Positions 28,488-40,415 of a stretch of 64,000 nucleotides of DNA are shown in pieces. The first letter of the stretch is position 1. Every line of letters starts with the position of its first letter. The stretch spans positions 62,001 to 126,000 of the forward strand of contig NZ_JONH01000014.1 in NCBI RefSeq assembly GCF_000711795.1. Direction: 5' to 3'. The position numbers and the translations under genes were made by a program. The DNA is from Vibrio pacinii DSM 19139. GTDB lineage: Bacteria > Pseudomonadota > Gammaproteobacteria > Enterobacterales > Vibrionaceae. The notes beneath the pieces were generated by a model. It searched no databases. It saw nothing but the letters and a program-made list of their open reading frames with translations, and was not told where the DNA came from.

Positions 28488-28514
28488 TAAAGAGTTAGCA
28501 GCCGTTGCCGATAC
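28488..28514 (+). promoter_or_regulatory. FliA (sigma-28) promoter of motX
   Basis: TAAA (28488-28491), exactly 15 nt, then GCCGATAC (28507-28514), one base off the sigma-28 consensus TAAA-N15-GCCGATAA. It faces motX, whose class in the vibrio flagellar cascade is FliA-dependent. A start near 28520-28525 leaves a 5' leader of about 120 nt. Confidence 0.85.
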
Positions 28515-28564
28515 TAGTATCAAGCTTGCCGCTTTAGTGGCAAATCAGGATGCTGCTCAATATT

Positions 28565-28606
28565 ACTCTCAATAAGGGCTGATACGTTTAAGCGTTTATT
28601 GAGAGT
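28565..28606 (+). repeat. 11-bp inverted repeat in the motX leader
   Basis: ACTCTCAATAA (28565-28575) and TTATTGAGAGT (28596-28606), perfect arms with a 20-nt loop, about 40 nt upstream of the motX start. Inside the predicted leader, so it may act as RNA hairpin. Confidence 0.65.
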
Positions 28607-28646
28607 GGTATCGAGGTATCTTTAGTCGAAGTTAAGAGTGCAGAAC

Positions 28647-29285
28647 ATGAAGCTAAGACAGTTAGCAGCTTCGATGGTACTGGCGTTGAGTGCCTCAGTG
28701 GTACAGGCGAATACCTTGCCTGAAATCGGTGAGCCTGTACCTATCTATACCGAAGCCGAACTAATTAAACTGATTAATGACAATCAACATCTTGAACGCG
28801 TAAAAGCGGACAATTGCCAGTTGATCGAAGACATTGTTGCCCGTGCGACACGCATCAGCTTGCCAGCGTATGAGTTTCTTTACGGTGATATGCTTGCTTG
28901 GGGCGTGTGTGTCGATCAAGATGTCGAACTCGGGCTCTATTATATGGAGAATGCTGCGCACCAAGGTTTGCCAGCAGCGCTTGAGCAAATTGGTCGTTAT
29001 TATTCACGCGGAACGTTAGTCCAACAAGACAAAGAACGCGCGATTCCTTATCTGCGCGAAGCCGCCGCAATGGGTAACCTCAATGCTCGCATTCATCTTG
29101 CCGAACTTTTGTTGCGTGACTATGGTAGTCCACTTGATTACGAAGACGCCTATCGTTGGCTTTATAATTCGGTGACGGCTGATCAACGCACGCACAAACG
29201 AATCAATGTATTACGCCAAGGTTTAGAGCGCCGAATGCCGCAAAACATCATTGCGCGCGCTAAAAAACGCGACACTTTCTGGTAA
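28647..29285 (+). CDS. motX: sodium-driven flagellar motor protein MotX
   Basis: 212 residues. Signal peptide MKLRQLAASMVLALSASVVQ to about residue 22; periplasmic. Sel1-type repeats (AWGVCVDQDVELGLYYMENA, IGRYYSRGTLVQQ, AAAMGNLNARIHLAELLLRD). MotX and MotY form the T ring that anchors the PomAB stator of the polar flagellum. ATG 28647 matches known MotX; GTG 28638 would add three residues. Own FliA promoter and terminator make it a one-gene unit. Confidence 0.93.
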   Translation: MKLRQLAASMVLALSASVVQANTLPEIGEPVPIYTEAELIKLINDNQHLERVKADNCQLIEDIVARATRISLPAYEFLYGDMLAWGVCVDQDVELGLYYMENAAHQGLPAALEQIGRYYSRGTLVQQDKERAIPYLREAAAMGNLNARIHLAELLLRDYGSPLDYEDAYRWLYNSVTADQRTHKRINVLRQGLERRMPQNIIARAKKRDTFW

Positions 29286-29329
29286 CACCTTTCGCTAACC
29301 ATACTGCACTCTGATTAGCGACTCGACTT

Positions 29330-29358
29330 AATGCCCAACGCGAATGCTGGGCATTTTT
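29330..29358 (+). terminator. motX terminator
   Basis: AATGCCCA (29330-29337), loop, TGGGCATT (29348-29355), then T-run. Confidence 0.85.
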
Positions 29359-29510
29359 GCTTTTCTATTAACACACTTTTCTACCAATAGAATTATGCTA
29401 AGTGATGAAAACGATTAAAAATTTCGTTTTTAACTCGACTTACCTGTAGCTTACTCTATGAGTCAGATATACTAGTTTTAACTACCTTCCTTCTACTAAT
29501 AGGCGTGCCT

Positions 29511-31973
29511 ATGTCAGACAATACCCATAATGACCCATTTGCCGCTCGTGAATCGGAAAATTATGAAAATCCGATCCCGAGCCGAGAATTTATCTTAGAA
29601 TTTCTAAACCAAGCTGGCGTACCGATGAATCGTAACGATATCTTCGAAGCATTAAAGCTTGAAGGAGAGGAACACTACGAAGGTCTGCGCCGTCGTCTAC
29701 GCGCCATGGAGCGAGATGGTCAATTAGTCTTTACTCGTCGTCAGTGTTACGCCTTGCCAGAAAAACTAGAGATGGTTAAAGGCTACGTGATTGGTCATAA
29801 AGATGGTCATGGCTGGGTTCGTCCAGAAGGAAGTGTCGGCAAAGATAACGATATTGTTTTGCCACACCACCAGATGAAAAACATTATCCATGGTGATTTT
29901 GTTTTAGTACAACCGACTGATAATTCTAAGCGTGGCCGTAAGGAAGGTCGACTGGTGCGCGTTTTAGAAGAGCGTCAAACACAAATCGTTGGCCGCTTCT
30001 TTATGGAATACGGCTACTCGTATGTTGTGCCAGATGACTCGCGTATTCACCAAGATATTTTGATCCCGAACGATCTCCGCGCCGGTGCGCGTATGGGCAA
30101 TGTGGTGGTGATTGAAATTACCGACCGTGGTTCACGCTCACGTGGCATGATGGGTAAGGTTATCGAGGTGTTAGGGGAAAACATGGCCCCTGGTATGGAG
30201 ACGCAGATTGCGATCCGTACTCACCAAATTCCGCATCATTGGCCGGAAGAAGTGACTAAGCAGATTGCCGATTTGGGCGAGGAAGTTCCTGAAGAAGCTA
30301 AAGTGGACCGCGTTGATTTACGCCAATTGCCGTTGGTGACTATTGATGGCGAAGATGCGCGCGACTTTGATGATGCGGTCTACTGTGAAGCGAAGAAAGG
30401 CGGCGGCTGGCGCCTTTGGGTCGCGATTGCTGATGTAAGCTACTATGTCCGCCCAGGTACAGCGCTCGATAAAGAAGCCATCAACCGTGGTAACTCGGTT
30501 TACTTCCCATCACAGGTTGTCCCTATGCTGCCAGAAGTATTGTCGAATGGCCTGTGTTCGTTAAACCCACAAGTTGATCGTCTGTGTATGGTATGTGAAA
30601 TGACCATCTCAGACAGCGGCAAGCTCTCGGGTTATAAGCACTATGAAGCGGTAATGAATTCGCATGCTCGACTCACTTATAACAAGGTGCATGACATCCT
30701 TGAAGGGGATGAAGAACTGCGTAGCCGTTATGAACCCGTGGTACCGCACCTAGAAGAGTTGCACAATATGTACAAGGTGCTGAAAAAAGCACGTGCACAT
30801 CGAGGTGCAATTGAGTTTGAAACCATCGAAACTAAGTTTATCTTTAATGCTGAGCGTAAAATCGACAGTATTGAACCTGTGATTCGTAACGATGCGCATA
30901 AGCTGATTGAAGAATGCATGATCTTAGCCAATATTGCGTCGGCATCTTTGGTCGAGAAAGCCAAAGAACCAGCACTGTTCCGTATTCATGAATCACCCGG
31001 TGAACTGCGTTTACAAGGTTTCCGTGACTTCTTAGGCGAGCTGGGTCTGCACCTCAATGGTGGTTTAGAGCCTTCACCAACTGACTATGCCGACCTCATT
31101 AAACAGATTGGTGAGCGTGCAGACAAAGAGCTGATCCAAACCATGCTACTGCGTTCGATGAAACAAGCGGTGTATAATGCAGATAACTGTGGTCACTTTG
31201 GTTTGGCACTGAAACGCTACGCCCACTTCACATCACCGATTCGTCGTTATCCAGACTTGTTGCTTCACCGTGCAATTAAATATTTGATTGCAAAAGAGCA
31301 GGGGCGTAACCAAGATCGTTGGACGCCAACCGGAGGTTACCACTACTCATTTGATGATATGGACTTCTACGGCGAGCAATGTTCGATGACTGAGCGCCGT
31401 GCTGATGATGCAACACGTGAAGTGTCGGATTGGCTTAAATGTGAATACATGCAAGATCATGTCGGTGAAGAGCTTGATGGTGTGATTGCCAATGTCACCG
31501 GTTTTGGTTTCTTTGTTCGTCTAAGTGAACTGCACATTGATGGCTTAGTGCATATCTCTGCGTTAGACAATGATTACTACCAGTTTGATCCGATTGGACA
31601 AAGACTGATTGGCGAAAGCTTTGGTGCTATCTATCGTCTTGGCGATGCGGTCAAAGTTAAAGTGCTGTCCGTCAACTTAGATGATCGTCAAATTGACTTT
31701 GAATTAGTTGGAACAAGCCGTAAGCTACGCGGCAAAGGCAAAACAGCCAAAAAACGAGCGGTAGAAGCGCAACTCAAAGCCAAGGAAAAAAAGCGTACGG
31801 CGAGCAAAGGAGGCAAAGCGGCCTTAAGAGCTACGCCGGAAGTGGAACCGACTAAACGACCGGATAAAGTCGCAGGTCAAGGTGAAGCGAAAAAGCCCAA
31901 GGTCAAAAAAGCGCGCAAGAAGAAACCGCACAGTAAGCCAAAAACAAGCAAACGCAGTCCGGACGACGCGTAA
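29511..31973 (+). CDS. rnr: ribonuclease R
   Basis: 820 residues from ATG 29511 (GTG 29505 is an in-frame alternative). Winged HTH region at the N-terminus, cold-shock domains, RNB exonuclease domain with acidic residues in DARDFDD (282-288), the S1 domain ([20 protein letters not shown]), and a Lys/Arg-rich tail. A 3'-to-5' exonuclease able to digest structured RNA and active with tmRNA. rlmB follows 34 bp later and probably shares the transcript. Confidence 0.96.
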   Translation: MSDNTHNDPFAARESENYENPIPSREFILEFLNQAGVPMNRNDIFEALKLEGEEHYEGLRRRLRAMERDGQLVFTRRQCYALPEKLEMVKGYVIGHKDGHGWVRPEGSVGKDNDIVLPHHQMKNIIHGDFVLVQPTDNSKRGRKEGRLVRVLEERQTQIVGRFFMEYGYSYVVPDDSRIHQDILIPNDLRAGARMGNVVVIEITDRGSRSRGMMGKVIEVLGENMAPGMETQIAIRTHQIPHHWPEEVTKQIADLGEEVPEEAKVDRVDLRQLPLVTIDGEDARDFDDAVYCEAKKGGGWRLWVAIADVSYYVRPGTALDKEAINRGNSVYFPSQVVPMLPEVLSNGLCSLNPQVDRLCMVCEMTISDSGKLSGYKHYEAVMNSHARLTYNKVHDILEGDEELRSRYEPVVPHLEELHNMYKVLKKARAHRGAIEFETIETKFIFNAERKIDSIEPVIRNDAHKLIEECMILANIASASLVEKAKEPALFRIHESPGELRLQGFRDFLGELGLHLNGGLEPSPTDYADLIKQIGERADKELIQTMLLRSMKQAVYNADNCGHFGLALKRYAHFTSPIRRYPDLLLHRAIKYLIAKEQGRNQDRWTPTGGYHYSFDDMDFYGEQCSMTERRADDATREVSDWLKCEYMQDHVGEELDGVIANVTGFGFFVRLSELHIDGLVHISALDNDYYQFDPIGQRLIGESFGAIYRLGDAVKVKVLSVNLDDRQIDFELVGTSRKLRGKGKTAKKRAVEAQLKAKEKKRTASKGGKAALRATPEVEPTKRPDKVAGQGEAKKPKVKKARKKKPHSKPKTSKRSPDDA

Positions 31974-32007
31974 TTAGCGGTAGCGAACAACCAATAGGTT
32001 TTGATTA

Positions 32008-32745
32008 ATGAGTAACGAATTTATCTACGGCATTCACGCTGTGAAAGCGGTATTAGAACGCGAACCTGAACGCTTTATTGAAGCGTTCGTACTTAAAGGT
32101 CGTCAAGATGACCGCTTAATGCCGATTTTAAATGATCTGCAAACGTGTGGTGTGTCGATTCAACAGATGACGCGCAAAACTCTCGACGACAAAGCACGTG
32201 GTGCTAATCATCAGGGGATCATGGCGCGAGTTAAACCGGCCAAGCAGCTTAACGAAAACGATCTAGACGACATCATTGCCCAACAAGAATCACCACTTTT
32301 GTTGGTGTTAGACGGGGTGACAGACCCACACAATCTCGGTGCGTGTTTACGAAATGCTGATGCGGCGGGAGTCGCGGCGGTAATCGTACCCAAAGATAAG
32401 TCAGCCAATATTACTGCCACAGTGAGTAAAGTGGCTTGTGGCGCGGCGGAAACCGTTCCATTGGTGCGTGTGACTAATCTGGCTCGTACTATGCGCGCAT
32501 TGCAAGAGCAGGGGATTTGGTTTGTCGGAACGGCTGGCGAAGCAACGCACGATATTTATCAAGCTAAGCTGACAGGACCGCTGGCGATTGTCATGGGTGC
32601 AGAAGGCGATGGTATGCGCCGTCTTACTCGCGAAACCTGTGATGATTTGATTAAGATCCCGATGTCAGGTTCAGTTTCAAGTTTGAATGTTTCTGTCGCA
32701 TCGGGCGTGTGTTTGTTCGAAGCGGTACGTCAGCGTATGGCGTAA
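32008..32745 (+). CDS. rlmB: 23S rRNA 2'-O-methyltransferase (Gm2251)
   Basis: 245 residues, SpoU family. Substrate-binding N-terminal domain [20 protein letters not shown] motifs [29 protein letters not shown], and [18 protein letters not shown]. Methylates the ribose of G2251 of 23S rRNA. Gene order rnr-rlmB is the usual one. Confidence 0.96.
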   Translation: MSNEFIYGIHAVKAVLEREPERFIEAFVLKGRQDDRLMPILNDLQTCGVSIQQMTRKTLDDKARGANHQGIMARVKPAKQLNENDLDDIIAQQESPLLLVLDGVTDPHNLGACLRNADAAGVAAVIVPKDKSANITATVSKVACGAAETVPLVRVTNLARTMRALQEQGIWFVGTAGEATHDIYQAKLTGPLAIVMGAEGDGMRRLTRETCDDLIKIPMSGSVSSLNVSVASGVCLFEAVRQRMA

Positions 32746-32774
32746 TCGAACGCGACTGCACTTTGATAACGTAA

Positions 32775-32816
32775 AATAAAACGCAGGTTGCTGACTCAAT
32801 CTGCGTTTTATTTTTT
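32775..32816 (+). terminator. rlmB terminator
   Basis: AATAAAACGCAG (32775-32786) pairs with CTGCGTTTTATT (32801-32812), followed by Ts. Confidence 0.9.
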
Positions 32817-32956
32817 GTAATAGCAGCACAATTTCTAGTATCAATTTAATCAATCGCAACTGACAACTTAAAGTATATCGAGTTCAAGTTGCCAACTTCT
32901 TACCGCTTTTCGGCGTTTATCGTCAAAAGTCGCGCCGTTTATTTTTCATCCGCCCC

Positions 32957-32984
32957 TTGCAAGTAAAACTGTGATCTGTATAAT
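32957..32984 (+). promoter_or_regulatory. sigma-70 promoter of the S10 operon
   Basis: TTGCAA (32957-32962), 16-bp spacer, consensus TATAAT (32979-32984). Confidence 0.75.
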
Positions 32985-33101
32985 GCAGCGCACTGGTTAA
33001 GCCAGTTGTGAACCAATGAGTAACGAGGAGCTGAATTATCTTTTTGATTTTTCAGGTAATGTAAACTCAGCTTATGTTCGCGGTTAATACAATTAGCTAC
33101 T

Positions 33102-33123
33102 TATTCTTCGGAATAACTATTCC
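33102..33123 (+). ncRNA. mutually exclusive hairpins in the S10 leader
   Basis: TATTC-TTCG-GAATA (33102-33115) has a UUCG tetraloop. The same GGAATA can pair instead with TATTCC downstream (33110-33123). One middle strand with two partners is the form of a switch. Confidence 0.5.
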
Positions 33124-33217
33124 CAGAGGTGACTCTGCCACATAGGGGTAGTTGATCGAAAATTAACTGACAATGCGTCCTAATCTTGGATGCTACGGTT
33201 TCACATAAATCAATCGG

Positions 33218-33245
33218 CATTCTCTCGTCTTGACGAGTTTGAGTG
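33218..33245 (+). ncRNA. distal hairpin of the S10 leader
   Basis: CATTC-t-CTCGT-cttg-ACGAG-ttt-GAGTG: two stacked 5-bp helices with a CUUG loop, 43 nt before the rpsJ start. Comparable in position to the L4-responsive upper hairpin of E. coli. Confidence 0.5.
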
Positions 33246-33263
33246 GCGATATTGTTTGTGTAA

Positions 33264-33599
<336 letters not shown>

Positions 33600-33613
33600 G
33601 GGAGATTAGAAGA

Positions 33614-34243
33614 ATGATTGGTCTAATCGGTCGTAAAGTGGGCATGACCCGCGTATTTACTGAAGAAGGCGTTTCTATCCCAGTAACTGTTGTTGAGGTT
33701 GAAGCTAACCGTGTTTCTCAAGTTAAAACACTTGATACAGACGGCTACGCAGCAATCCAGGTAACTACTGGTGCTAAGAAAGCTAACCGCGTAACTAAGC
33801 CAGAAGCAGGTCACTTTGCTAAAGCAGGTGTTGAAGCTGGTCGCGGTCTTTGGGAATTCCGTTTGGAAAACGGCGAAGAGTTCGAAGTTGGTGCTGAACT
33901 AACAGTAGAACTATTCAACGAAACTAAGAAAGTAGACGTTACTGGTACATCTAAAGGTAAGGGTTTCCAAGGCGCTATCAAGCGTTGGAACTTCAGTACT
34001 CAAGATATGACTCACGGTAACTCATTGTCTCACCGTGCTCCGGGTTCAATTGGCCAATGTCAAACTCCAGGTCGCGTATTTAAAGGCAAGAAAATGGCAG
34101 GTCACATGGGTGCTGAGCGTGTAACGACTCAAAACCTAGAGATCGTACGTGTTGACGCTGAGCGCAATCTGCTTCTTATTAAAGGTGCAGTACCAGGCTC
34201 AACAGGTGGCAACGTGATCGTTAAACCAGCTGTTAAAGCATAA
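33614..34243 (+). CDS. rplC: ribosomal protein L3
   Basis: 209 residues. [15 protein letters not shown] start and the long loop ([20 protein letters not shown]) that reaches the peptidyl-transferase centre; the Gln in the [20 protein letters not shown] segment is the PrmB methylation site in enterics. Confidence 0.97.
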   Translation: MIGLIGRKVGMTRVFTEEGVSIPVTVVEVEANRVSQVKTLDTDGYAAIQVTTGAKKANRVTKPEAGHFAKAGVEAGRGLWEFRLENGEEFEVGAELTVELFNETKKVDVTGTSKGKGFQGAIKRWNFSTQDMTHGNSLSHRAPGSIGQCQTPGRVFKGKKMAGHMGAERVTTQNLEIVRVDAERNLLLIKGAVPGSTGGNVIVKPAVKA

Positions 34244-34260
34244 CGTCTCAGGAGTAAGTA

Positions 34261-34863
34261 ATGGAACTAATGGTTAAAGGTGCTGATGCACTAACTGTTT
34301 CCGAAACTACTTTCGGACGTGAGTTTAACGAAGCTCTTGTACACCAAGTAGTTGTAGCGTTTGCTGCAGGTGCTCGTCAAGGTACTCGTGCTCAGAAAAC
34401 ACGTTCAGAAGTTTCTGGCGGTGGCGCTAAGCCATGGCGTCAAAAAGGTACTGGCCGTGCGCGCGCTGGTACAATCCGTAGCCCAATCTGGCGTACAGGT
34501 GGTGTTACTTTTGCTGCGAAACCACAAGATCACAGCCAAAAAGTAAACAAAAAAATGTACCGTGGTGCTATGAAGAGCATTCTGTCTGAGCTAGTTCGTC
34601 AAGAGCGTTTAATCGTTGTTGATAACTTCTCAGTAGAAGGACCAAAAACGAAAGAGCTTGTAGCTAAGCTGAAAGAGCTTGAGCTAACTGATGCGCTTAT
34701 CGTGACTAGCGAAGTAGATGAGAATCTATTCCTAGCAGCTCGTAACCTATACAAAGTTGACGCTCGTGACGTAGCTGGTATTGATCCAGTTTCACTAATC
34801 GCGTTCGACAAAATTGTAATGACTGCTGATGCAGTTAAACAAGTTGAGGAGATGCTAGCATGA
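34261..34863 (+). CDS. rplD: ribosomal protein L4
   Basis: 200 residues. The tunnel-lining loop [20 protein letters not shown] is visible. L4 is both a large-subunit assembly protein and the expected autoregulator of this operon. Its TAA overlaps the rplW ATG by 4 bp. Confidence 0.97.
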   Translation: MELMVKGADALTVSETTFGREFNEALVHQVVVAFAAGARQGTRAQKTRSEVSGGGAKPWRQKGTGRARAGTIRSPIWRTGGVTFAAKPQDHSQKVNKKMYRGAMKSILSELVRQERLIVVDNFSVEGPKTKELVAKLKELELTDALIVTSEVDENLFLAARNLYKVDARDVAGIDPVSLIAFDKIVMTADAVKQVEEMLA

Positions 34864-35162
34864 TCACTGAAGAGCGTATCCTAAAAGTTCTACGTGCACC
34901 GCACATCTCTGAAAAAGCGACTATGGCCGCTGAGAAAGCGAACACTATCGTTTTCAAAGTAGCTCAAGATGCTACTAAAAAAGAGATCAAAGCAGCTGTA
35001 GAAAAGCTATTTGAAGTTGAAGTTAAGTCAGTAAATACCCTTATCACTAAGGGTAAGACCAAACGTCAAGGTCTACGCCAAGGTCGCCGCAGCGACGTTA
35101 AGAAAGCGTACGTTACTTTGAAAGAAGGTCAAGATCTTGACTTCGTTGGCGGCGCGGAATAA
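34860..35162 (+). CDS. rplW: ribosomal protein L23
   Basis: 100 residues. [20 protein letters not shown] start and [20 protein letters not shown] loop. At the tunnel exit, dock for trigger factor and SRP. Translationally coupled to rplD. Confidence 0.97.
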   Translation: MITEERILKVLRAPHISEKATMAAEKANTIVFKVAQDATKKEIKAAVEKLFEVEVKSVNTLITKGKTKRQGLRQGRRSDVKKAYVTLKEGQDLDFVGGAE

Positions 35163-35178
35163 CAGGAGTAGTTGAGAA

Positions 35179-36003
<825 letters not shown>

Positions 36004-36024
36004 TCTATATAAAGAGGAATCGCC

Positions 36025-36303
36025 ATGCCACGTTCTCTCAAGAAAGGTCCATTTATTGACCTACACTTGCTGAAGAAGGTAGAGAAAGCGGTGGAAAGCG
36101 GAGACAAAAAGCCTATTAAGACTTGGTCCCGTCGTTCAATGATCATCCCTACGATGATCGGTTTGACCATCGCTGTCCATAATGGTCGTCAGCACGTACC
36201 AGTTTTTGTAACCGAAGAAATGATCGGCCACAAACTGGGCGAATTCGCACCAACACGTACTTACCGCGGCCATGTCGTGGATAAGAAAGCTAAGAAGCGT
36301 TAG
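36025..36303 (+). CDS. rpsS: ribosomal protein S19
   Basis: 92 residues. [20 protein letters not shown] start, [16 protein letters not shown] core. Head of the 30S subunit, near A-site and S13. Confidence 0.97.
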   Translation: MPRSLKKGPFIDLHLLKKVEKAVESGDKKPIKTWSRRSMIIPTMIGLTIAVHNGRQHVPVFVTEEMIGHKLGEFAPTRTYRGHVVDKKAKKR

Positions 36304-36313
36304 GGAGTAGATG

Positions 36314-36646
36314 ATGGAAGCACTAGCTAAACATAACTTTGCTCGCATTTCGCCTCAGAAAGCTCGCTTAGTTGCGGACCAAATTCGTGGAAAATCTGTA
36401 GACCAAGCTCTAGAAATCCTGACATTCAGCAACAAAAAAGCTGCTGACCTGATCAAGAAAGTTCTAGAGTCTGCTATCGCTAACGCGGAGCACAATGAAG
36501 GTGCAGATATTGACGATCTAAATGTCGCAAAAATCTTCGTAGATGAAGGCCCTATCATGAAGCGTATTATGCCTCGTGCTAAAGGTCGTGCGGATCGTAT
36601 CTTGAAGCGTTCAAGCCACATCACTGTTGTTGTAGCAGACGCTTGA
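36314..36646 (+). CDS. rplV: ribosomal protein L22
   Basis: 110 residues starting at the second of two adjacent ATGs (36311, 36314), which fits the family N-terminus MEALAKH. Contains the beta-hairpin [18 protein letters not shown] lining the exit tunnel, where macrolide-resistance changes map. Confidence 0.96.
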   Translation: MEALAKHNFARISPQKARLVADQIRGKSVDQALEILTFSNKKAADLIKKVLESAIANAEHNEGADIDDLNVAKIFVDEGPIMKRIMPRAKGRADRILKRSSHITVVVADA

Positions 36647-36663
36647 GACTAGGAGAGTAAGCA

Positions 36664-37362
36664 ATGGGTCAAAAAGTACATCCTAATGGTATTCGTCTAG
36701 GCATCGTTAAGCCTTGGAATGCTACATGGTTTGCTAACACCAAAGATTTCGCTGACAACCTAGACGGCGACTTCAAGGTACGTCAGTTCCTTACAAGCGA
36801 ACTGAAAAAAGCATCTCTTTCACGTATCATTATCGAGCGTCCTGCTAAGAGCATCCGTGTGACTATTCACACTGCTCGCCCAGGTGTTGTTATCGGTAAG
36901 AAAGGTGAAGACGTAGAGAAACTACGCGCAGCTGTAGCTAAAATTGCAGGTGTACCAGCACAGATCAACATCGCTGAAGTACGCAAGCCAGAGCTAGATG
37001 CTCAGCTTGTTGGCGACAGCATCGCGTCTCAACTAGAACGTCGTGTGATGTTCCGTCGTGCTATGAAGCGCGCGGTACAAAACGCAATGCGTCTAGGTGC
37101 TAAGGGTATCAAAGTACAAGTAAGTGGTCGTTTAGGCGGCGCTGAAATTGCACGTGCTGAGTGGTATCGTGAAGGCCGTGTGCCTCTACACACTCTACGT
37201 GCTGACATTGATTACGCAACTTCTTCGGCTCACACCCAATACGGTGTAATCGGCATTAAAGTTTGGATCTTCAAAGGTGAGATTCTAGGCGGCATGCCAG
37301 CAGCTAACGCTGTAGAGCCTAAAGGCGACAAGCCTAAGAAGCAGCGCAAAGGCCGTAAGTAA
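36664..37362 (+). CDS. rpsC: ribosomal protein S3
   Basis: 232 residues. KH domain with [15 protein letters not shown], and the C-terminal [20 protein letters not shown]. Part of the mRNA entry helicase site. Confidence 0.97.
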   Translation: MGQKVHPNGIRLGIVKPWNATWFANTKDFADNLDGDFKVRQFLTSELKKASLSRIIIERPAKSIRVTIHTARPGVVIGKKGEDVEKLRAAVAKIAGVPAQINIAEVRKPELDAQLVGDSIASQLERRVMFRRAMKRAVQNAMRLGAKGIKVQVSGRLGGAEIARAEWYREGRVPLHTLRADIDYATSSAHTQYGVIGIKVWIFKGEILGGMPAANAVEPKGDKPKKQRKGRK

Positions 37363-37373
37363 GGAGTCGACAG

Positions 37374-37784
37374 ATGCTACAACCTAAACGTACTAAGTTC
37401 CGTAAGGTTATGACTGGTCGTAACCGTGGTCTAGCTAAAGGTACTGATGTAAGCTTCGGCGAATTCGGTCTTAAAGCTATTGGCCGTGGTCGTCTGACTG
37501 CTCGTCAAATCGAAGCGGCACGTCGTGCAATGACACGCCACGTTAAGCGTCAAGGTAAAATCTGGATCCGTGTGTTCCCAGATAAGCCTATCACAGAAAA
37601 ACCACTTGAAGTTCGTCAGGGTAAGGGTAAAGGTAACGTTGAGTACTGGGTAGCCCAAATCCAACCTGGAAAGGTAATGTACGAAATGGGTGGTGTACCT
37701 GAAGAATTGGCGCGTGAAGCGTTCCGCCTTGCGGCTCGTAAACTGCCATTCAAAACTACATTTGTAACTAAGCAGGTGATGTGA
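37374..37784 (+). CDS. rplP: ribosomal protein L16
   Basis: 136 residues. [20 protein letters not shown]. Organises the A-site tRNA region of 23S. TGA overlaps the rpmC ATG by one base. Confidence 0.97.
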   Translation: MLQPKRTKFRKVMTGRNRGLAKGTDVSFGEFGLKAIGRGRLTARQIEAARRAMTRHVKRQGKIWIRVFPDKPITEKPLEVRQGKGKGNVEYWVAQIQPGKVMYEMGGVPEELAREAFRLAARKLPFKTTFVTKQVM

Positions 37785-37975
37785 TGAAAGCACAAGATCT
37801 ACGCGAGAAGAGCGTTGAAGAGCTTAACTCTGAGCTATTGAATTTGTTGCGTGAACAGTTCAACTTGCGTATGCAAGCTGCGACTGGTCAACTACAGCAA
37901 ACTCATACTCTGAAAGCTGTACGCCGTGATATCGCACGTGTGAAAACTGTTTTGACTGAAAAGGCAGGCGCATAA
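37784..37975 (+). CDS. rpmC: ribosomal protein L29
   Basis: 63 residues from ATG 37784; [19 protein letters not shown]. Helical hairpin beside L23 at the tunnel exit. Overlaps both neighbours by one base (TGATG and TAATG arrangements). Confidence 0.96.
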   Translation: MKAQDLREKSVEELNSELLNLLREQFNLRMQAATGQLQQTHTLKAVRRDIARVKTVLTEKAGA

Positions 37976-38229
37976 TGAGCGAAGTAAAACGTACTCAACA
38001 AGGTCGTGTTATTAGCGACAAGATGGATAAGTCTATCACTGTTGCTATCGAGCGTTTCGTAAAACACCCAATTTACGGTAAGTTCGTAAAACGCACGACT
38101 AAAGTACACGCACACGATGAGAACAACGAATGTGGCCTAGGCGACAAAGTTGAAATCGCAGAGTGTCGTCCACTGTCTAAGACTAAGTCTTGGACTTTGG
38201 TAAAAGTTTTAGAAAAAGCGAAGATGTAA
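37975..38229 (+). CDS. rpsQ: ribosomal protein S17
   Basis: 84 residues, OB-fold; [20 protein letters not shown]. Primary 16S binder. Last gene of the S10 operon, since a terminator-like hairpin follows. Confidence 0.97.
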   Translation: MSEVKRTQQGRVISDKMDKSITVAIERFVKHPIYGKFVKRTTKVHAHDENNECGLGDKVEIAECRPLSKTKSWTLVKVLEKAKM

Positions 38230-38249
38230 TCTTCTCTATTCTATAGCTA

Positions 38250-38290
38250 GAACGGCTCCAAAAAATATTTTTGGGGCCGTTTATTTTTTG
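38250..38290 (+). terminator. terminator-like hairpin ending the S10 operon
   Basis: AACGGCTCCAAAAA-TA-TTTTTGGGGCCGTT (about 38250-38281) with a few G-U/mismatched pairs, followed by TTATTTTTT to 38289. It separates the S10 operon from the spc operon. Confidence 0.75.
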
Positions 38291-38312
38291 ACTACCCAAT
38301 CATAAAAAAGGG

Positions 38313-38321
38313 TGGTACAAT
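38313..38321 (+). promoter_or_regulatory. extended -10 promoter of the spc operon
   Basis: TGGTACAAT (38313-38321), an extended -10 about 70 bp before the rplN ATG. TTGACT at 38288-38293 is 22 bp upstream, too far for a usual -35, so the extended -10 probably carries the activity. Read-through from the S10 operon may add transcripts. Confidence 0.5.
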
Positions 38322-38392
38322 TCGCGTCCCTTTTAAAGAGGCAGCCCGACCCGTGAGGGTCTAGTTTTTTTATATATTAGCGGAGCACTAAC

Positions 38393-38764
38393 ATGATCCA
38401 AATGCAAAGTATGCTGGACGCAGCTGATAACTCAGGCGCTCGCAGCGTAATGTGTATTAAGGTTCTGGGTGGCTCTCACCGCCGTTATGCACATATCGGT
38501 GACGTCATTAAAGTTACTGTTAAGGAAGCAATTCCTCGCGGTAAAGTTAAAAAAGGTGACGTTCTGAAGGCGGTGGTAGTTCGCACCCGTAAAGGCGTAC
38601 GTCGTCCAGACGGTTCTGTCATTCGCTTCGACCGTAATGCTTGCGTATTGTTGAATGACAATACTGAGCAACCAATCGGTACACGTATCTTTGGTCCTGT
38701 GACTCGCGAACTTCGTGGCGATAAGTTCATGAAGATCGTTTCACTGGCTCCAGAAGTTCTGTAA
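38393..38764 (+). CDS. rplN: ribosomal protein L14
   Basis: 123 residues, [20 protein letters not shown]. Subunit interface protein that contacts S-side helix and is the RsfS target. First gene of the spc operon. Confidence 0.97.
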
Positions 38765-38776
38765 GGAGCACGTAAG

Positions 38777-39094
38777 ATGGCAGCTAAAATCCGTCGTAAT
38801 GACGAAGTAATCGTTCTTGCTGGTAAAGATAAAGGCAAGAAAGGTAAAGTAACTAAGGTTCTAGCAACCGGTAAAGTTATCGTTGAAGGTATTAACCTTG
38901 TTAAGAAACATCAAAAACCTGTTCCAGCTCTAGGTATCCAAGGCGGTATCGTTGAGCAGGAAGCAGCAATTGACGTTTCTAACATTGCTATTTTCAACGC
39001 AGCTACTGGTAAAGCTGACCGTATCGGTTTCCGTTTCGAAGATGGTAAGAAAGTTCGTTTCTTTAAGTCTAACGACGAAATCGTTTCTAACTAA
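38777..39094 (+). CDS. rplX: ribosomal protein L24
   Basis: 105 residues with a KOW motif ([20 protein letters not shown]). Assembly initiator of the 50S subunit. Confidence 0.97.
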   Translation: MAAKIRRNDEVIVLAGKDKGKKGKVTKVLATGKVIVEGINLVKKHQKPVPALGIQGGIVEQEAAIDVSNIAIFNAATGKADRIGFRFEDGKKVRFFKSNDEIVSN

Positions 39095-39117
39095 TAGAAG
39101 TAATTTGGAGTTCTACT

Positions 39118-39657
39118 ATGGCGAAACTGCATGATTACTACAAGTCGTCTGTAGTCGCTGAACTTGCCAAAGAGTTCGGCTACACAAGCGTCATGCAAGT
39201 CCCTAGAATCGAGAAAATCACCCTAAACATGGGTGTTGGTGAAGCAATCAACGACAAGAAACTGCTAGAAAACGCAGCAAGTGATATGGCAACGATCTCA
39301 GGTCAAAAGCCACTTATCACTAAAGCGCGTAAATCTGTTGCAGGTTTCAAAATCCGCGAAGGCTACCCTATCGGTTGTAAAGTAACCTTGCGTGGCGAAC
39401 GTATGTGGGATTTTCTTGAGCGTTTAATTAATATCGCTCTTCCACGAGTACGTGACTTCCGTGGCGTTAGCGCTAAGTCTTTTGACGGTCGCGGTAACTA
39501 CAGCATGGGCGTTCGCGAGCAAATCATCTTCCCGGAAATCGACTTTGATAAAGTTGATAAAGTACGCGGTCTAGACATCACTATTACGACGTCTGCTGGT
39601 ACTGATGAGGAAGGCCGAGCTCTGCTGGCTGCCTTTAACTTCCCATTCCGTAAGTAA
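39118..39657 (+). CDS. rplE: ribosomal protein L5
   Basis: 179 residues, binds 5S rRNA and bridges to S13. [19 protein letters not shown] and [20 protein letters not shown] are diagnostic. Confidence 0.97.
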   Translation: MAKLHDYYKSSVVAELAKEFGYTSVMQVPRIEKITLNMGVGEAINDKKLLENAASDMATISGQKPLITKARKSVAGFKIREGYPIGCKVTLRGERMWDFLERLINIALPRVRDFRGVSAKSFDGRGNYSMGVREQIIFPEIDFDKVDKVRGLDITITTSAGTDEEGRALLAAFNFPFRK

Positions 39658-39674
39658 GGTGAAGGGTTACTGTT

Positions 39675-39980
39675 ATGGCTAAAAATTCAATGAAAGCGCG
39701 CGAAGTAAAACGCGCGAAACTTGTAGCTAAGTTCGCTGAAAAGCGTGCTGCGCTTAAAGTTATCATTAGCGATGTAAACGCATCTGAAGAAGATCGTTGG
39801 AATGCAGTGCTTAAATTGCAATCTCTTCCACGTGATTCAAGTGCATCACGTCAGCGCAACCGTTGCAACCAAACTGGTCGTCCACACGGTTACCTACGTA
39901 AGTTCGGTCTAAGCCGTATTAAAGTTCGTGAAGCTTGCATGAAAGGCGAGATTCCTGGACTTCGTAAGGCTAGCTGGTAA
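39675..39980 (+). CDS. rpsN: ribosomal protein S14 (zinc-free form)
   Basis: 101 residues. The long form without a CxxC zinc ribbon ([20 protein letters not shown] has only one Cys of that type), so it does not need zinc. A zinc-independent paralog would not be needed for Zur control. Confidence 0.96.
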   Translation: MAKNSMKAREVKRAKLVAKFAEKRAALKVIISDVNASEEDRWNAVLKLQSLPRDSSASRQRNRCNQTGRPHGYLRKFGLSRIKVREACMKGEIPGLRKASW

Positions 39981-40009
39981 TTGCCACTTAATCATTTGGA
40001 GTAAATCAT

Positions 40010-40402
40010 ATGAGCATGCAAGATCCGATTTCGGATATGCTGACCCGCATTCGTAACGGTCAAGCAGCAGACAAAGTCTCTGTTAAAATGCCTTCTTCAA
40101 AGCTTAAAGTTGCAATTGCTGCACTACTAAAAGCTGAAGGTTACATCGTTGACTTCGCTGTTGAAGGCGAAGCAAAACCTGAGCTAGAAGTTACTCTTAA
40201 GTACTTCCAAGCTAAACCGGTAATTGAGCAAATCAAACGTGTTTCTCGTCCAGGTCTACGTGTTTACAAGAAGAAAGATCAACTTCCTTCTGTAATGGGT
40301 GGTCTTGGTGTTGCCGTCGTTTCAACTTCCAAGGGTCTGATGTCAGACCGAGCTGCACGCAAAGCAGGTCTTGGCGGTGAAATCATCTGTTACGTAGCTT
40401 AA
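40010..40402 (+). CDS. rpsH: ribosomal protein S8
   Basis: 130 residues, [19 protein letters not shown] and C-terminal [20 protein letters not shown]. 16S central-domain binder; in E. coli the translational repressor of the spc operon acting on rplE mRNA. Confidence 0.97.
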   Translation: MSMQDPISDMLTRIRNGQAADKVSVKMPSSKLKVAIAALLKAEGYIVDFAVEGEAKPELEVTLKYFQAKPVIEQIKRVSRPGLRVYKKKDQLPSVMGGLGVAVVSTSKGLMSDRAARKAGLGGEIICYVA

Positions 40403-40415
40403 TAAGGAGTAGACT

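Noticed and set aside
28538..28554. Sigma-54 promoter for motX (TGGCAAATCAGGATGC)
   Set aside because: The GG to GC spacing is 11 instead of 10, and an almost perfect sigma-28 site lies upstream with exact spacing.
38288..38321. Classical -35/-10 promoter TTGACT...TACAAT before rplN
   Set aside because: The spacer is 22 bp, outside the normal range; only the extended -10 was kept.
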